Source: Rhodospirillaceae bacterium (lineage in GTDB: Bacteria > Pseudomonadota > Alphaproteobacteria > Rhodospirillales > Rhodospirillaceae). From it: a stretch of DNA of 64,000 bases. Position 1 is the stretch's first letter. Each line of letters begins with the position of its first letter. The notes under the pieces were generated by a model. That model worked only from the letters and a program-made list of their open reading frames with translations, was not told the origin of the DNA and ran no database searches. Positions 54,885 to 64,000 of the stretch are shown here, piece after piece. The stretch lies in the NCBI GenBank assembly GCA_029243545.1, contig JAQWRV010000007.1:1-64000 (forward strand). Direction: 5' to 3'. A program made the translations under genes and the position numbers.

Positions 54885-55364
54885 TCCTGGCGTCACACCA
54901 CAACAAAGGCAAGCAGAAATTGGATGTGATCAAGCTGTAAAGCTGGTTATGTCACCTGCTCAGCGTACGCAATGCCAAGTACCGTGAAAACATGGGTCCC
55001 TCCTCAGTGAACGAATGTGTTCTAGTGACTCTCCCCGAGTGATTGGCGCAACAAATTCAAAACAACACCGGCCAACAAGGCCTTACACTATTAAACCTTA
55101 TGCCTATCGTTGAGGGATACAAGGTAATTGTTTGCGAGATATTCTAAAAATCAGCCACCGTTCATAAACCCAGCCAAATTAGTCTACTACTTCTCGCAAC
55201 TCATCCGTTTCCCTAAATATGTCTGGACACCTTGATCGCCGTTTAGCGGGTCTTGCGATTTAAACGAATGTGGGTGAGTTTCAAGGTTATCGAACTCAGC
55301 CATAAGAGGACAATGAAAAGCTCCCCTCAACAAAGTATTTTGAAGCGTCTGTGCTGCAGATGTT
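54885..55364. other. intergenic region, no confident gene
   Basis: About 480 bases between the operon promoter and the flavoprotein gene at 55365. A minus-strand frame at 55187-55303 encodes 38 residues (MAEFDNLETHPHSFKSQDPL, then NGDQGVQTYLG) that look somewhat protein-like, but it has no ribosome-binding site and no recognisable family. It could be the end of a lost gene. I see no terminator for the flavoprotein gene. Confidence 0.35.
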
Positions 55365-56894
55365 TTACACCCTGAAATCCAAAAGTTTTTGCCCAAGAAG
55401 GCGGCCAAAGGTAATCGCAGGCGTCACCAAGCTGCCGTTGGTAAAGGCCTTGCCCGATGTCACGCCAGCGCCAAGCACTTCCCCAGCGGCATATAGGTTG
55501 TGCACTGGTGTTCCGTCGGGCCGCATAACGCGGAGCCGTCCATCAACGGTCAGGCCGGCAGACGACACGACCGTCCATCCGGTCATGGTCACAGCATAGA
55601 ACGGTCCCTTTGCAATTTTTGACGGGCGGTGCACACGTCCGAACGGGTCGGGCGCGCCGCTGTCAATCGCCTCATTAAATTGATCTACGGACTGGCGCAG
55701 CCGCTGAGGGTTCACACCCGCCTTCACACCCAACGCATCGATGCTATCGGCCTTAAAGAACATGGAGTGTGTTTCAAACCCTTCCATCATTTGATCGACG
55801 GTCCACCCCCCCACAAACGGTTTGCTGGTCGTCATCATCTCGTGGTCCGCGATGATCCACATTCTCAACCCTGGCTGGCGGCCTAGGGCTTGCTCACGAT
55901 AGTCCAGTCCGGGGTAATCCTCGCGAACAAAACGGTCGCCATGAACGTTTACGTAGATTTCACGCGGCGGGCGCCGTTCAGGATTTCCGCTAAAGTACGC
56001 TTCAAACGGGCTTGGATAATTGTTGTCTATGAGCAGACCGCCAAACAGAGTGGCAAACTTGTCTTGTCCGCGCACATATCCGCCGGCGCTCTGTCCCAGC
56101 AAAATGCCCTGCCCCTGACTGTAAGGATAGGCGATATCGCGGGTCAGCGGCACGCCGTGCATGTCCTGAAACATGCGGGGGTTGGCGGCAAAACCGCCGG
56201 ACGAGATAAGCACGTTCTGGCCAAAATGATCCTGCAGTTTGCCTTCATCATTTTCGGTCATCACGCCGAGCACGGCCCCCGTGCTATCTTGTATTAGGTC
56301 GGCCGCGCCCGTGCTGGTGAGAACATCGATCCGCCCAGCCTCGACACCCTTGAGTAATAAAGGCTCCATTGCTTTGAAGATCGACACGCCTTCTTCTGCG
56401 CCCCACATGTAGCGGGGTTGGGAGAACGGCTCGTGGCCGCCCCCCGTGGTCGGGTGATCATCCATCACGCGATAGCCGTTTTTTGCCAGCCAGTTCACTG
56501 AGTCTCCGGCGTTGTCGACAAACAGCCGCGTCAGCACCGGATCAGCGGTGTTGCGATTGATCCGCATGTTGTCGGCATAGTGCGCGTCCGGTGTGTCCTT
56601 TATGCCCTTGGCATCTTGAAAGACCGTACCCGCTGCCGCGATCTGTCCGTTCGATCGATCAAGCGTACCGCCCAGAATAGGAGCCTTGTCTATGACCAAC
56701 ACCCGCGTCCCACGCTCAGCCGCAAAAATCGCCGCTGGCATGCCTGCTGTACCGCCACCGATGACAATCAAACCATATTGGTCCGCAGCCAGTGCCCGTC
56801 GCCAGGCGGGAAACACACTTGTCGCGACGCCCGCTGTAGCGCCAAGCAACAAACGGCGCTTACTTAATTGGGTCTCGTTGAATGTCGTGGTCAT
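55365..56894 (-). CDS. Tat-exported FAD-binding fumarate-reductase/ketosteroid-dehydrogenase-type flavoprotein
   Basis: The 509-residue product has a canonical twin-arginine signal (QLSKRRLLLGATAGVATS, cut near ALAA-D). FAD motifs match the paralogue at 17768-19315: LIVIGGGTAGMPAAIFAAER, LGGTLDRSNGQIAAAGT, VLISSGGFAANPRMF, GDRFVREDYPG and NLYAAGEVLGAGVTSGKAF. Shared GGGHEPF and AYPYSQGQGI segments show close kinship. An exported flavoprotein of this family without a haem domain needs an external electron partner. It follows the binding-protein gene at 57049 in the same direction (154 bases apart). Substrate unknown. Confidence 0.86.
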   Translation of the reverse strand: MTTTFNETQLSKRRLLLGATAGVATSVFPAWRRALAADQYGLIVIGGGTAGMPAAIFAAERGTRVLVIDKAPILGGTLDRSNGQIAAAGTVFQDAKGIKDTPDAHYADNMRINRNTADPVLTRLFVDNAGDSVNWLAKNGYRVMDDHPTTGGGHEPFSQPRYMWGAEEGVSIFKAMEPLLLKGVEAGRIDVLTSTGAADLIQDSTGAVLGVMTENDEGKLQDHFGQNVLISSGGFAANPRMFQDMHGVPLTRDIAYPYSQGQGILLGQSAGGYVRGQDKFATLFGGLLIDNNYPSPFEAYFSGNPERRPPREIYVNVHGDRFVREDYPGLDYREQALGRQPGLRMWIIADHEMMTTSKPFVGGWTVDQMMEGFETHSMFFKADSIDALGVKAGVNPQRLRQSVDQFNEAIDSGAPDPFGRVHRPSKIAKGPFYAVTMTGWTVVSSAGLTVDGRLRVMRPDGTPVHNLYAAGEVLGAGVTSGKAFTNGSLVTPAITFGRLLGQKLLDFRV

Positions 56895-57048
56895 GGTCGG
56901 CTTTCCTTATCTCTAGTGTAATCGCGCTAATCCTTAGCCTATGACCCTATCTGATTCAGGACAACATCCCGACAGGATGAGTAGATCATCAAAACACAGG
57001 CGCGTTAGTAGCTATGGCTGAGGTTCAGACCAAGGTTCCGGATGCGAT

Positions 57049-58551
57049 TCAGTTGAATTTTATGAGCCGGTCATAGTGGACGAAATTGAGGTCATGAACA
57101 AAGCCATCAACCCGGCTGGATACAGCGTCGAAACGAATCTTTTCCCATAGCAGCAATCCAGGGGCCTGGTCCGTCTGCCGATGGACCACGCGCTGAGTAA
57201 GCGCGCGCCTTTGCTCTAGCTCAGCTGTGGACTGGGCCGCAGCCAACAACGGCATGAGGTCCTGATCGCAATACCAGGCAATAGCACCGGAACAGGAATG
57301 GCGCTGAATAGGCACCAAGGCATCCAACGATGGATCGACCGCGTAGTCCAAATTGATGCCAAGGGTACCGTTCCACTGCCCCTGCATGAGGATGCCCATG
57401 TAACGCGCGATGGGCACCGGCCGAATTTCCATACGCACGTTGACCGCCGCCAAGTATGACGCAACCAGCTGATAGATGGATGACGAATAGCTAGATAATC
57501 CTTGGGCCACTTCAACTGGGAAATCGAAGCCGTCTAAATATCCGGATTCTGCCATCAGGGCGCGGGCACGATCAGTGTCATAAGGATAGGGCGCGTAGTC
57601 CGGATCAAAGCCGACGGCCATATGCGACGTGAATTGAGTTGGCACAACGGCGTCAGCTCCGAGGATCGCTTTAACGATAGATGTCTTGTCGATGGCATGA
57701 TTAAGAGCCCGCCTCACCCGCACATCGCGCAAGGGCGTCTCCACCGTCAGATTGAACGGCATGGTAATGACGCCAGGCGTGGACCTAGAAAATATCCTGT
57801 GGCCTTCGTTTTCAATAATGAGCCGGTCGTCGGGCCCCATGGAAAACGCCACATCAATATCCCCAGCGAGGAGACCTTGCAGGCGCGTGGTCGGATTGTT
57901 GACTTCAAGAATTCTCAATTTTGGCGACCGAGCTTGGCGCCATGCCGTATCGACTTTTTCAAGCTCGATAACAATCTCGCGCCAGTCCGTGACTTTGTGG
58001 GGCCCCGTCCCCACCGGCTCCAATCCAAAGCCCTGTTGTCCCAGGCGCGTCCACTGTCCCGGTTCGACCATGTAAAAAATCGACATCAGTTGCGGCATGA
58101 ACGGATCGGGCCGTTTTGTGAAGATGTCGACGGTGTGAGAATCGGTCGCAGCAATGCTTTGAATATGTGCCAATTGCTGCACCACTGAGTAAGCAGCGCT
58201 TTGTACTTCACGAACGAAGGCAAGGTTTTGTTTTACGGTATCGGCCGTAAACGGCGCACCGTTAGAAAACGTCACGCCTTGCCGTAATTTAAAACGCCAA
58301 TGGGTATCGCTGAGACGCTGCCACGATGTTGCCAATTGCGGTTGGAGCCGTCCCGTGGCGTCTTGATAGGTCAGGCCTTCAAAGATCGCCGGAATGGTGA
58401 AAGCTTCCGGGTTACCACCGAACGGCCGGCCATAGGGCACCCCGTTGAACACCGGCAATTGGGGCACGGCTACTGTGACCGTTTGCGCAATCACCTGTAA
58501 CGGCGCGACCAGTGCGCAAAAAAGAATGGGGATGTGTTTGAGGGTTTTCAT
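57049..58551 (-). CDS. periplasmic ABC transporter substrate-binding protein, family 5
   Basis: The 500-residue product (ATG at 58551; a TTG six codons earlier is possible) has a signal peptide (about 1-22, PLQVIAQ). The family-5 fold shows TYQDATGRLQPQLATSWQRL, WRFKLRQGVTFSNGAPFTAD, PVGTGPHKVTDWREIVIEL, LRDVRVRRALNHAIDKTSIV and YAPYPYDTDRARALMAESGY. It shares the late cysteine pair (HSCSGAIAWYCDQD) with the two other family-5 proteins of the window. No permease or ATPase adjoins it. It lies between two TonB receptor genes and the exported flavoprotein gene, all on the minus strand. Confidence 0.86.
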   Translation of the reverse strand: MKTLKHIPILFCALVAPLQVIAQTVTVAVPQLPVFNGVPYGRPFGGNPEAFTIPAIFEGLTYQDATGRLQPQLATSWQRLSDTHWRFKLRQGVTFSNGAPFTADTVKQNLAFVREVQSAAYSVVQQLAHIQSIAATDSHTVDIFTKRPDPFMPQLMSIFYMVEPGQWTRLGQQGFGLEPVGTGPHKVTDWREIVIELEKVDTAWRQARSPKLRILEVNNPTTRLQGLLAGDIDVAFSMGPDDRLIIENEGHRIFSRSTPGVITMPFNLTVETPLRDVRVRRALNHAIDKTSIVKAILGADAVVPTQFTSHMAVGFDPDYAPYPYDTDRARALMAESGYLDGFDFPVEVAQGLSSYSSSIYQLVASYLAAVNVRMEIRPVPIARYMGILMQGQWNGTLGINLDYAVDPSLDALVPIQRHSCSGAIAWYCDQDLMPLLAAAQSTAELEQRRALTQRVVHRQTDQAPGLLLWEKIRFDAVSSRVDGFVHDLNFVHYDRLIKFN

Positions 58552-58596
58552 GCGTACAGCATAGTGCAACTAACACTCTCGGAACGCACAAAAAAG

Positions 58597-58620
58597 AAGG
58601 CCGGCCCTAAGGCCGGCCTT
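58597..58620 (-). terminator. terminator of the TonB receptor gene at 58645-61077
   Basis: A perfect 10-base-pair stem (AAGGCCGGCC / GGCCGGCCTT) with a 4-base loop is followed on the minus strand by CTTTTTT. It lies 24 bases after the receptor stop and separates it from the binding-protein gene. Confidence 0.9.
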
Positions 58621-58644
58621 CCAATTTAGATTTCTTTACGCGCT

Positions 58645-61077
58645 CTAGAAGTCAGCGTTGATGCGAATGCCAATTTCTGGTTTGCGGTACAACGCTGTAA
58701 ACGCTTTACGAACGCCACCGGGACCACTTGTGGTGCCATTGCTTGGCGGCAAGGTTTTGTCGTGGGTTATGTTTCTGCCGTAAAGCTCAAGGTTAAAGTT
58801 CTCATTCACATCAATTCCGGCCCGCAAATTAACGCGGAGGGAATCAGGTGTCCGATTGTATTCAGAATAGTCCGCCCAGGTTGCGCTTTCATACAAGACG
58901 TCCGTACGGATGAACCAGTCCCGGTCACCAACAGTTCCGAGGATCGTCGGGCTGAAGGATGCTGACCAACGCGGCGTGTTGCGAGGCTCGTTGCCGTCAT
59001 TAACCACAGACAATGGACCAGAGCCGAGAACGGAGAACTCATTGGACCCACGAGACGAGAACGAAGTCATTACCGCATCGGTGTAACTCAACGTCGTCGA
59101 TATGCTCAACCATTCCGTTGGGTTGCCGTTGACTTCCAAATCAATGCCCTTGTACTCGGAATCCCCGGGGCCACGGAAAGATGTCGTGCCACCGGTCGGT
59201 AACAGAATGACTGACGCAAAGGGTTGGTTTTTCCAGTCCATCATGAATATGGCAGCCGTAAAGGCCCAGTTATCCAACTGCTGTTTCCACCCCAATTCAA
59301 ACTGTTCGTTCTCCTGTGGCGGTGTGAACAACCCGAGTGCAGCAAGTTGGTCAGACGGAATAATTGCAGGTGCAACACTATTGACGAAGCCGGCCTGTGT
59401 CTGCACTCCCAGCAGCGAACTATAGGAGTAGCTTCCGTAAACAGTTGCCCCTTCAATCCCGCTGTAGGACAAGATCACACGTGGGATAAAGTCCTTGTTG
59501 CTGTCGACCAGGTTACAGGTTGGTGAGAAGCTACAGCCGTTATTCGGGTTACCCTGAACGATGCCGATGGATTCTTCATCCGAAAGCCGCGCTTCCGCAG
59601 ACAAGGTCAGGTCTTCGGTAAGGTCGTAATCAATTGACCCGAAAATACCGAACGTGGAATTGTTCTGAAAATCTACAGGCGACGGGATAGTTCCAATGGC
59701 TCCACTTAATTGGTTGGCATTTGGTGACCGACCACTGCGGTACCTCTGGCCGTAATCGCTGATACCAACCATGTAGCGCAAGCGGCCATCCTGAGGAGAT
59801 GAAAGGCGCGCTTCAAAATAGGTTTCACGAATTGCGATATTGGTCCCCGTAAGCAACACTTTACCGGGGTTGCGCGGGATACCGTATTCGAAACTACGTA
59901 CGGTAACCAAACCAGTGTTCGAGCGTGACGCCTGGAACGACAACGAGTGATCGCCAAGATCATATTCACCGCTGAACTGAAGGCGATAGGACCGATCGAA
60001 GTCGCCCATTCGGCCTTTCGGCGTTTTGAGGATGCTATATTTTTCCATATTCGGAGCTAGATTGCTCATCATGGCAAGACGAGAGTCACCGAAAGAGGAC
60101 TGACCCACCACCGGCCGAATAGTCACCGGACCAATGATCGTTTTGCCACTTGGATAATTGCCACACCATGACGCAAAGCCGAGACCGCTCAAGTCACGTG
60201 CAAACGGCGTGCGCTCACCCGTTGCTGGATTGAGATATTCACCGTTATACGTGCGCCCACACGCCCCAGCAGCTGTCCCACCAGAACCAGCTACGCGCGG
60301 ATCAACGCCGCCGTATTGTCCAGACGTGGTTACATCAGCGTAATAGCCGGTCAGTTTGAGGCTTAGGTCATCCATGGGATCCATGGTCATGGTGCTGCTG
60401 ACGATCGTGTCTTTGGCCCAGCCATAACGTTCGCCATCTTGGGTGAAGAAGTCACCACCTGTGTCTTGGTGACCGACCCAAACACGGACGCCTACTTTGT
60501 CGTTGATGGGACCACCGATCCCACCGTTAATATTGAATGAGGTGCCGTCCGATGGTGACATCTCGAGCGAGATATCCCCTTCCCATTCATCACCAGGAAG
60601 TTTTGGAATGTAGTTCACCGCACCGGAGAAGGTATTACGTCCGTACTGAGCGGTTTGTGGTCCTTTGATGATTTCAACGCGTTCTAAATCACCCAAAGGC
60701 AAGAAGCCGCCACCAGCGCCGATGTAGGAACCATCCCAGAACAACGCGCCCACTTGCGTGGCCGGTGTAATTATCTGCTGTTTCATGCCGCGGAAGCGGA
60801 TGTCCGGGTTGAAGCGACCACCGGTTGCCGTCATCCCCTGGAAGTCAAGACCGGGGATAAAGTCCGACAAATCATCAGCGCTAGAGATACCAGCTTGATC
60901 TAACTGTGCTTGGGTCATGGCCGACACAGAAATCGGGATTTCGTAAATACTTTCATTCCGCTTACGTGCGGTGACAACGATTTCTTCCATCGCCAAACCT
61001 TGCGCGATTGCTCCCTGCCCCACCGGCAAGGCCACCGACGCCATCAGTGAACCTATAATCAAGCCTCTAATTTTCAT
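58645..61077 (-). CDS. TonB-dependent outer-membrane receptor (copy 2 of a tandem pair)
   Basis: The 810-residue product has a signal peptide (about 1-25, GQGAIAQ), a TonB box (MEEIVVTARKRNE), a plug domain (IYEIPISVSAMTQAQLDQAG; GDLERVEIIKGPQTAQYGRN with TFSGAVNYI after it) and a 22-strand barrel ending EIGIRINADF. AGGGG lies before the ATG. The receptor at 61419-63869 is a close relative along its whole length, with matching signal peptide, plug and C-terminus, so the two arose by tandem duplication. The barrel regions differ more, which may mean different ligands. The neighbouring binding protein suggests a shared substrate path. Confidence 0.92.
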   Translation of the reverse strand: MKIRGLIIGSLMASVALPVGQGAIAQGLAMEEIVVTARKRNESIYEIPISVSAMTQAQLDQAGISSADDLSDFIPGLDFQGMTATGGRFNPDIRFRGMKQQIITPATQVGALFWDGSYIGAGGGFLPLGDLERVEIIKGPQTAQYGRNTFSGAVNYIPKLPGDEWEGDISLEMSPSDGTSFNINGGIGGPINDKVGVRVWVGHQDTGGDFFTQDGERYGWAKDTIVSSTMTMDPMDDLSLKLTGYYADVTTSGQYGGVDPRVAGSGGTAAGACGRTYNGEYLNPATGERTPFARDLSGLGFASWCGNYPSGKTIIGPVTIRPVVGQSSFGDSRLAMMSNLAPNMEKYSILKTPKGRMGDFDRSYRLQFSGEYDLGDHSLSFQASRSNTGLVTVRSFEYGIPRNPGKVLLTGTNIAIRETYFEARLSSPQDGRLRYMVGISDYGQRYRSGRSPNANQLSGAIGTIPSPVDFQNNSTFGIFGSIDYDLTEDLTLSAEARLSDEESIGIVQGNPNNGCSFSPTCNLVDSNKDFIPRVILSYSGIEGATVYGSYSYSSLLGVQTQAGFVNSVAPAIIPSDQLAALGLFTPPQENEQFELGWKQQLDNWAFTAAIFMMDWKNQPFASVILLPTGGTTSFRGPGDSEYKGIDLEVNGNPTEWLSISTTLSYTDAVMTSFSSRGSNEFSVLGSGPLSVVNDGNEPRNTPRWSASFSPTILGTVGDRDWFIRTDVLYESATWADYSEYNRTPDSLRVNLRAGIDVNENFNLELYGRNITHDKTLPPSNGTTSGPGGVRKAFTALYRKPEIGIRINADF

Positions 61078-61367
61078 CGCTTAACCCCTATTTTATGGAC
61101 CTACTCAACCCTTCAAGCGCCGCAGTTATTACGGCTCATTATGATCAGATTTGTTACGATCACTAATATCTTTTGAGGGCTGAGAAAAATGCACAAATTT
61201 GCGGCCCTCTAATTTTTCAGTATCAGTGAATATAAACCCAGGCTCAATGGCTATGGCTGCTCTAATGTCTTTTTGGTCAAAGTGATGCATGAATGCACCA
61301 CGCTTTGATTTGTCCGGACAATATGATGTTCGTAACAAATCACAAAAAAATCAGTTCGACAAAAAAG
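61078..61367. other. intergenic region between the tandem receptor genes
   Basis: About 290 bases upstream of the receptor gene at 58645-61077, expected to hold its promoter. A 69-codon minus-strand frame (61129-61338) has no family features and I do not call it. Confidence 0.4.
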
Positions 61368-61394
61368 AAGGCCGGTCTCTTAAAGACCGGCCTT
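61368..61394 (-). terminator. terminator of the TonB receptor gene at 61419-63869
   Basis: AAGGCCGGTCT / AGACCGGCCTT form an 11-base-pair stem with a 5-base loop, followed on the minus strand by CTTTTTT. Position, outer stem and U-run match the terminator at 58597-58620. Confidence 0.9.
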
Positions 61395-61418
61395 CCTATT
61401 TCGAATTGTGCCTAGAGC

Positions 61419-63869
61419 TTAGAATTCAGCTCTGAGACGAACACCAAACTCACGCTTTTGTGGTGGTTCTGAGAAGGCTTTCCGATCCAACGAGATGAAA
61501 CCCGTCGTGCCGCCATTGAGGTTCAAGGTTCTTTCGTCGGTCAGGTTCTTACCCCAAAGCTCAACGGATAACCCGTCCGTCAGGTCCATCCCAGCCCGCA
61601 TGTTGATCTCAAAGCGATCAGGCGCGCGGTTTAATTGGGAATAGTCCGCCCAAGTTGCACCTTCGTACAAGAAGTCCGTGCGGATGAACCATTCACGTTC
61701 GCCAAGTTGGCCGAATAGTGTCGGGCTAAGAGAGCCCGTCGTAGTCGGCGTATTGCGCACCCGATTGCCATCGTTCACGACAGACAGAGGACCGGAATTA
61801 AGCACGCGTGACTCATTGGAGCCACGAGAAGAGAACGTGACCAAACGGTTGTCTTGATAGGCAAATGTACCACTGAGGCTGAGCCAATCCACAGGGCTAA
61901 CCGTGAATTCAAAATCAAAGCCTTGATACTTGGAATCTCCATTCCCAGCATACGCAGTGGTGCCGCCGCCGTTGGCCGCCGGAATAACGATAACGGCTGC
62001 GAAGGGTTGGTTTTTCCAGTCGATGTTATACACCGCCAAGGTAAACGCCCAGTTCTCACTCTGCTGTTTCCAACCTAGTTCTAGCTGTTCGGCCTCCTGC
62101 ACCGCTGTGTAATTACCGAGAGTTGCAAGAAGGTCTGCAGGAATAACTAGCGGCGCCACGCTGTTAACGAAGGTGGCGCGGGTCGGAACACCAAGTAGCG
62201 AGCTATAGGCGTAACTACCGTATACGGTGGCACCATCGAATGGCGTGTAGGACAAGATCGCACGGGGAATGAAATCTGTATACTCGTTGACGGCGTTACA
62301 CGTGGTGCTCACAGGACAAGAAGCGCCGCTCCCACCCCAACCGGCAGGAATATTGCCCTGAATGATTGTTGTCGTCTCTTCGTCGGTGTACCGCGCTTCA
62401 ACAGACACCGTCAAATCATCGGTAATATCGTAATCAGCAGAAGCAAAGATCCCGAATGTGGAACTGTCTTGCCAGTCAAGTGGCTGCAGCGGGGCCGAAA
62501 CGGTCGGTGGATCTGAGTTCCGATAGCGTTGCGCATAATCGCTGACACCAACTAGATAGCGAAAGCGGCCATCCTGCGGAGAGGCGATACGGGCTTCGTA
62601 ATAGGTCTCACGAATCGCGATCTGCGTACCCACAATAAAGTTCGTACCGAGGAAGCCTCCCAACGGTGGGTCACCGAAGAAAAAGTCGACGGCGCTGGAA
62701 GTCCCTGTATTTGCGCGGGAGGTCACAAATGACAATGTGTGATCAGCGAAGTCGTACTCGCCGCTAAATTGCAAGCGGTAAGATCTTTGCTCGCCACCGA
62801 ACAGACCAGGTGGTTTCGGAGTGATACCGTACTTTTCGTGCAACGGATGAATGGTATCCAGGATCGATAAACGATCTGCAGAGCGAGTGAAAGTACTGGC
62901 TTGGCTCGGTACAAGTTCAAACGGAGCCACCCAATTGTCACCATTGGGGAACTTGCCGCAGAAAGTCGAGCCGCCAAAGTCAGACAGGTTTCGGGTAAAC
63001 GGCGTACGCTGACCAGTGACCGCGTTCAAATACTCACCGGTATAACTGATGCCACACTGACCGGCAGCGACGCCATCAGATAAACGCGAAGTCACCGAAC
63101 CGGACGTTCCCGTGTCACTGGCATTGATATAATAGCCAGTCAACTTAAGCATCAGGTTGTCTGTGGGGTCCGCTACGACCGTGCCGCTAAGCGAGAAGTC
63201 CTTGGTTTGTGCGTAAGCTTTTTCGTCGACCTGCGTCTTAAAATCGCCACCGTCTTGGTCAAAGCCAGCGTAGAGGCGCATACCGACTTTATCTGTAATC
63301 GGTCCGCCCATCGCACCTTCGATATTGAATTCGTCGGCTTGAGACGGCGACCAATCGAATGCAACATAGCCTTCGAACTCGTCACCTGGGAGTTTGGGAA
63401 TAATATTCACAGCACCGGAGAACGTGTTGCGACCGAAGTAAGCAGTCTGCGGCCCTTTGATGACCTCAACTCGCTCAAGATCAGTAAAAGGGAGGAAGCC
63501 GCCGCCCCCTCCAACGTAGGAACCGTCCCAGAACAGCGCGCCGATCTGCGAAGACGGTGTAATCAGCTGCTGGTTCAATCCGCGGAAGCGAATGGCGGGG
63601 TTTTGCCGGCTACCAGTGGACGTAGACCCCTGGAAATCAAGTCCAGGTATAAACGCGGATAAGTCTTCAGGGTTATTAATACCCGTCCGGTCTAACTGAA
63701 GCTGAGACATTGCGGACACTGAAATCGGAATTTCATAAATGTTTTCATCACGCTTACGGGCGGTAACTACGATTTCTTCAAGGGCCAAGCCTTGACCTAG
63801 TGCACCCTGCCCAACCGGCAAAGCCAATGGCGCCATCAAGGACGCCACTATCAAATTACGAGCTTTCAT
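61419..63869 (-). CDS. TonB-dependent outer-membrane receptor (copy 1 of a tandem pair)
   Basis: The 816-residue product has a signal peptide (about 1-25, GQGALGQ), a TonB box (LEEIVVTARKRDE), a plug domain (IYEIPISVSAMSQLQLDRTG; TDLERVEVIKGPQTAYFGRN with TFSGAVNII after it) and a barrel ending REFGVRLRAEF. GGGGAAA lies just before the ATG. A cysteine pair in the barrel region (GQCGISYTGEYLNAVTGQRT, then TFCGKFPNGDNW) is also found in the neighbouring copy (GACGRTYNGEYLNPATGERT, ASWCGNYPSG), a marker of this subfamily, probably an extracellular disulfide. Ligand unknown. About 130 bases of its upstream region lie within the window. Confidence 0.92.
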   Translation of the reverse strand: MKARNLIVASLMAPLALPVGQGALGQGLALEEIVVTARKRDENIYEIPISVSAMSQLQLDRTGINNPEDLSAFIPGLDFQGSTSTGSRQNPAIRFRGLNQQLITPSSQIGALFWDGSYVGGGGGFLPFTDLERVEVIKGPQTAYFGRNTFSGAVNIIPKLPGDEFEGYVAFDWSPSQADEFNIEGAMGGPITDKVGMRLYAGFDQDGGDFKTQVDEKAYAQTKDFSLSGTVVADPTDNLMLKLTGYYINASDTGTSGSVTSRLSDGVAAGQCGISYTGEYLNAVTGQRTPFTRNLSDFGGSTFCGKFPNGDNWVAPFELVPSQASTFTRSADRLSILDTIHPLHEKYGITPKPPGLFGGEQRSYRLQFSGEYDFADHTLSFVTSRANTGTSSAVDFFFGDPPLGGFLGTNFIVGTQIAIRETYYEARIASPQDGRFRYLVGVSDYAQRYRNSDPPTVSAPLQPLDWQDSSTFGIFASADYDITDDLTVSVEARYTDEETTTIIQGNIPAGWGGSGASCPVSTTCNAVNEYTDFIPRAILSYTPFDGATVYGSYAYSSLLGVPTRATFVNSVAPLVIPADLLATLGNYTAVQEAEQLELGWKQQSENWAFTLAVYNIDWKNQPFAAVIVIPAANGGGTTAYAGNGDSKYQGFDFEFTVSPVDWLSLSGTFAYQDNRLVTFSSRGSNESRVLNSGPLSVVNDGNRVRNTPTTTGSLSPTLFGQLGEREWFIRTDFLYEGATWADYSQLNRAPDRFEINMRAGMDLTDGLSVELWGKNLTDERTLNLNGGTTGFISLDRKAFSEPPQKREFGVRLRAEF

Positions 63870-64000
63870 TAATATTTCCCCAAAGTACGTAACAGCACGA
63901 CTGCTACTTCTTAATATCGCCTATAGGTATTCCTTTTTAACCACGAAGTTTCAAGACTAATTTCGTAAGTCGCTATAATTTCTCCACACCGGTGCAAAAA

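Noticed and set aside
61129-61338. 69-codon minus-strand frame between the two receptor genes
   Set aside because: It occupies the expected promoter region of the receptor gene at 58645-61077 and has no recognisable motif.

Overview
The window looks like a chromosomal segment of an alphaproteobacterium. I judge this from gene content and order: trmFO, an NDUFAF6-like squalene/phytoene-synthase-fold gene, an Mth938/NDUFAF3-like gene, secDF, yajC, a DUF815 ATPase, an M23 lipoprotein, pcm, surE, serS, tatCBA, scpBA, an M50 protease, nagZ, a SPOR-domain protein, argS, dgt, erpA and xth. This backbone is typical of Alphaproteobacteria. Squalene/hopanoid genes (hpnCDE), DUF4170 and DUF1838 proteins and many TonB-dependent receptors suggest a Rhodospirillales-like or sphingomonad-like free-living organism. 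The exact clade cannot be fixed from this sequence.

Layout. 0-7 kb is accessory: secreted proteins, an orphan dipeptide-type binding protein beside a decayed nitrilase, and a DoxX-type membrane protein. 7-33 kb is the housekeeping backbone. It is interrupted by hpnCDE plus a PuuD-like membrane protein (9.6-13.3 kb) and by a secreted flavoprotein (17.8-19.3 kb). 33-64 kb is accessory and metabolic, with xth, ilvD and valS embedded. It holds three large TonB receptors, two more orphan family-5 binding proteins, a second secreted flavoprotein, two alpha/beta hydrolases with histidine at the nucleophile position, an exported aldo/keto reductase, a monooxygenase of the acyl-CoA dehydrogenase fold, and a four-gene ABC/TetR/CbiX-like operon behind a perfect palindrome.

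How the genes work together. The backbone serves protein export (SecDF, YajC, TatABC), chromosome segregation (ScpAB), wall remodelling (NagZ, SPOR, M23), translation (three aminoacyl-tRNA synthetases, TrmFO) and probably complex I assembly. The accessory part reads as uptake and processing of unidentified organic substrates: outer-membrane TonB receptors, periplasmic binding proteins without their own permeases, and Tat-exported oxidoreductases.

Decay is a recurring theme, and much of it escapes a simple ORF scan. I see a frameshifted nitrilase remnant, a frameshifted hpnE, a secreted HENEH-motif protein with two in-frame amber codons, two tetratricopeptide-type remnants flanking valS, and the remnant of a tandem NmrA-like duplicate. 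No tRNA, rRNA, CRISPR array, transposase or integrase was recognised.
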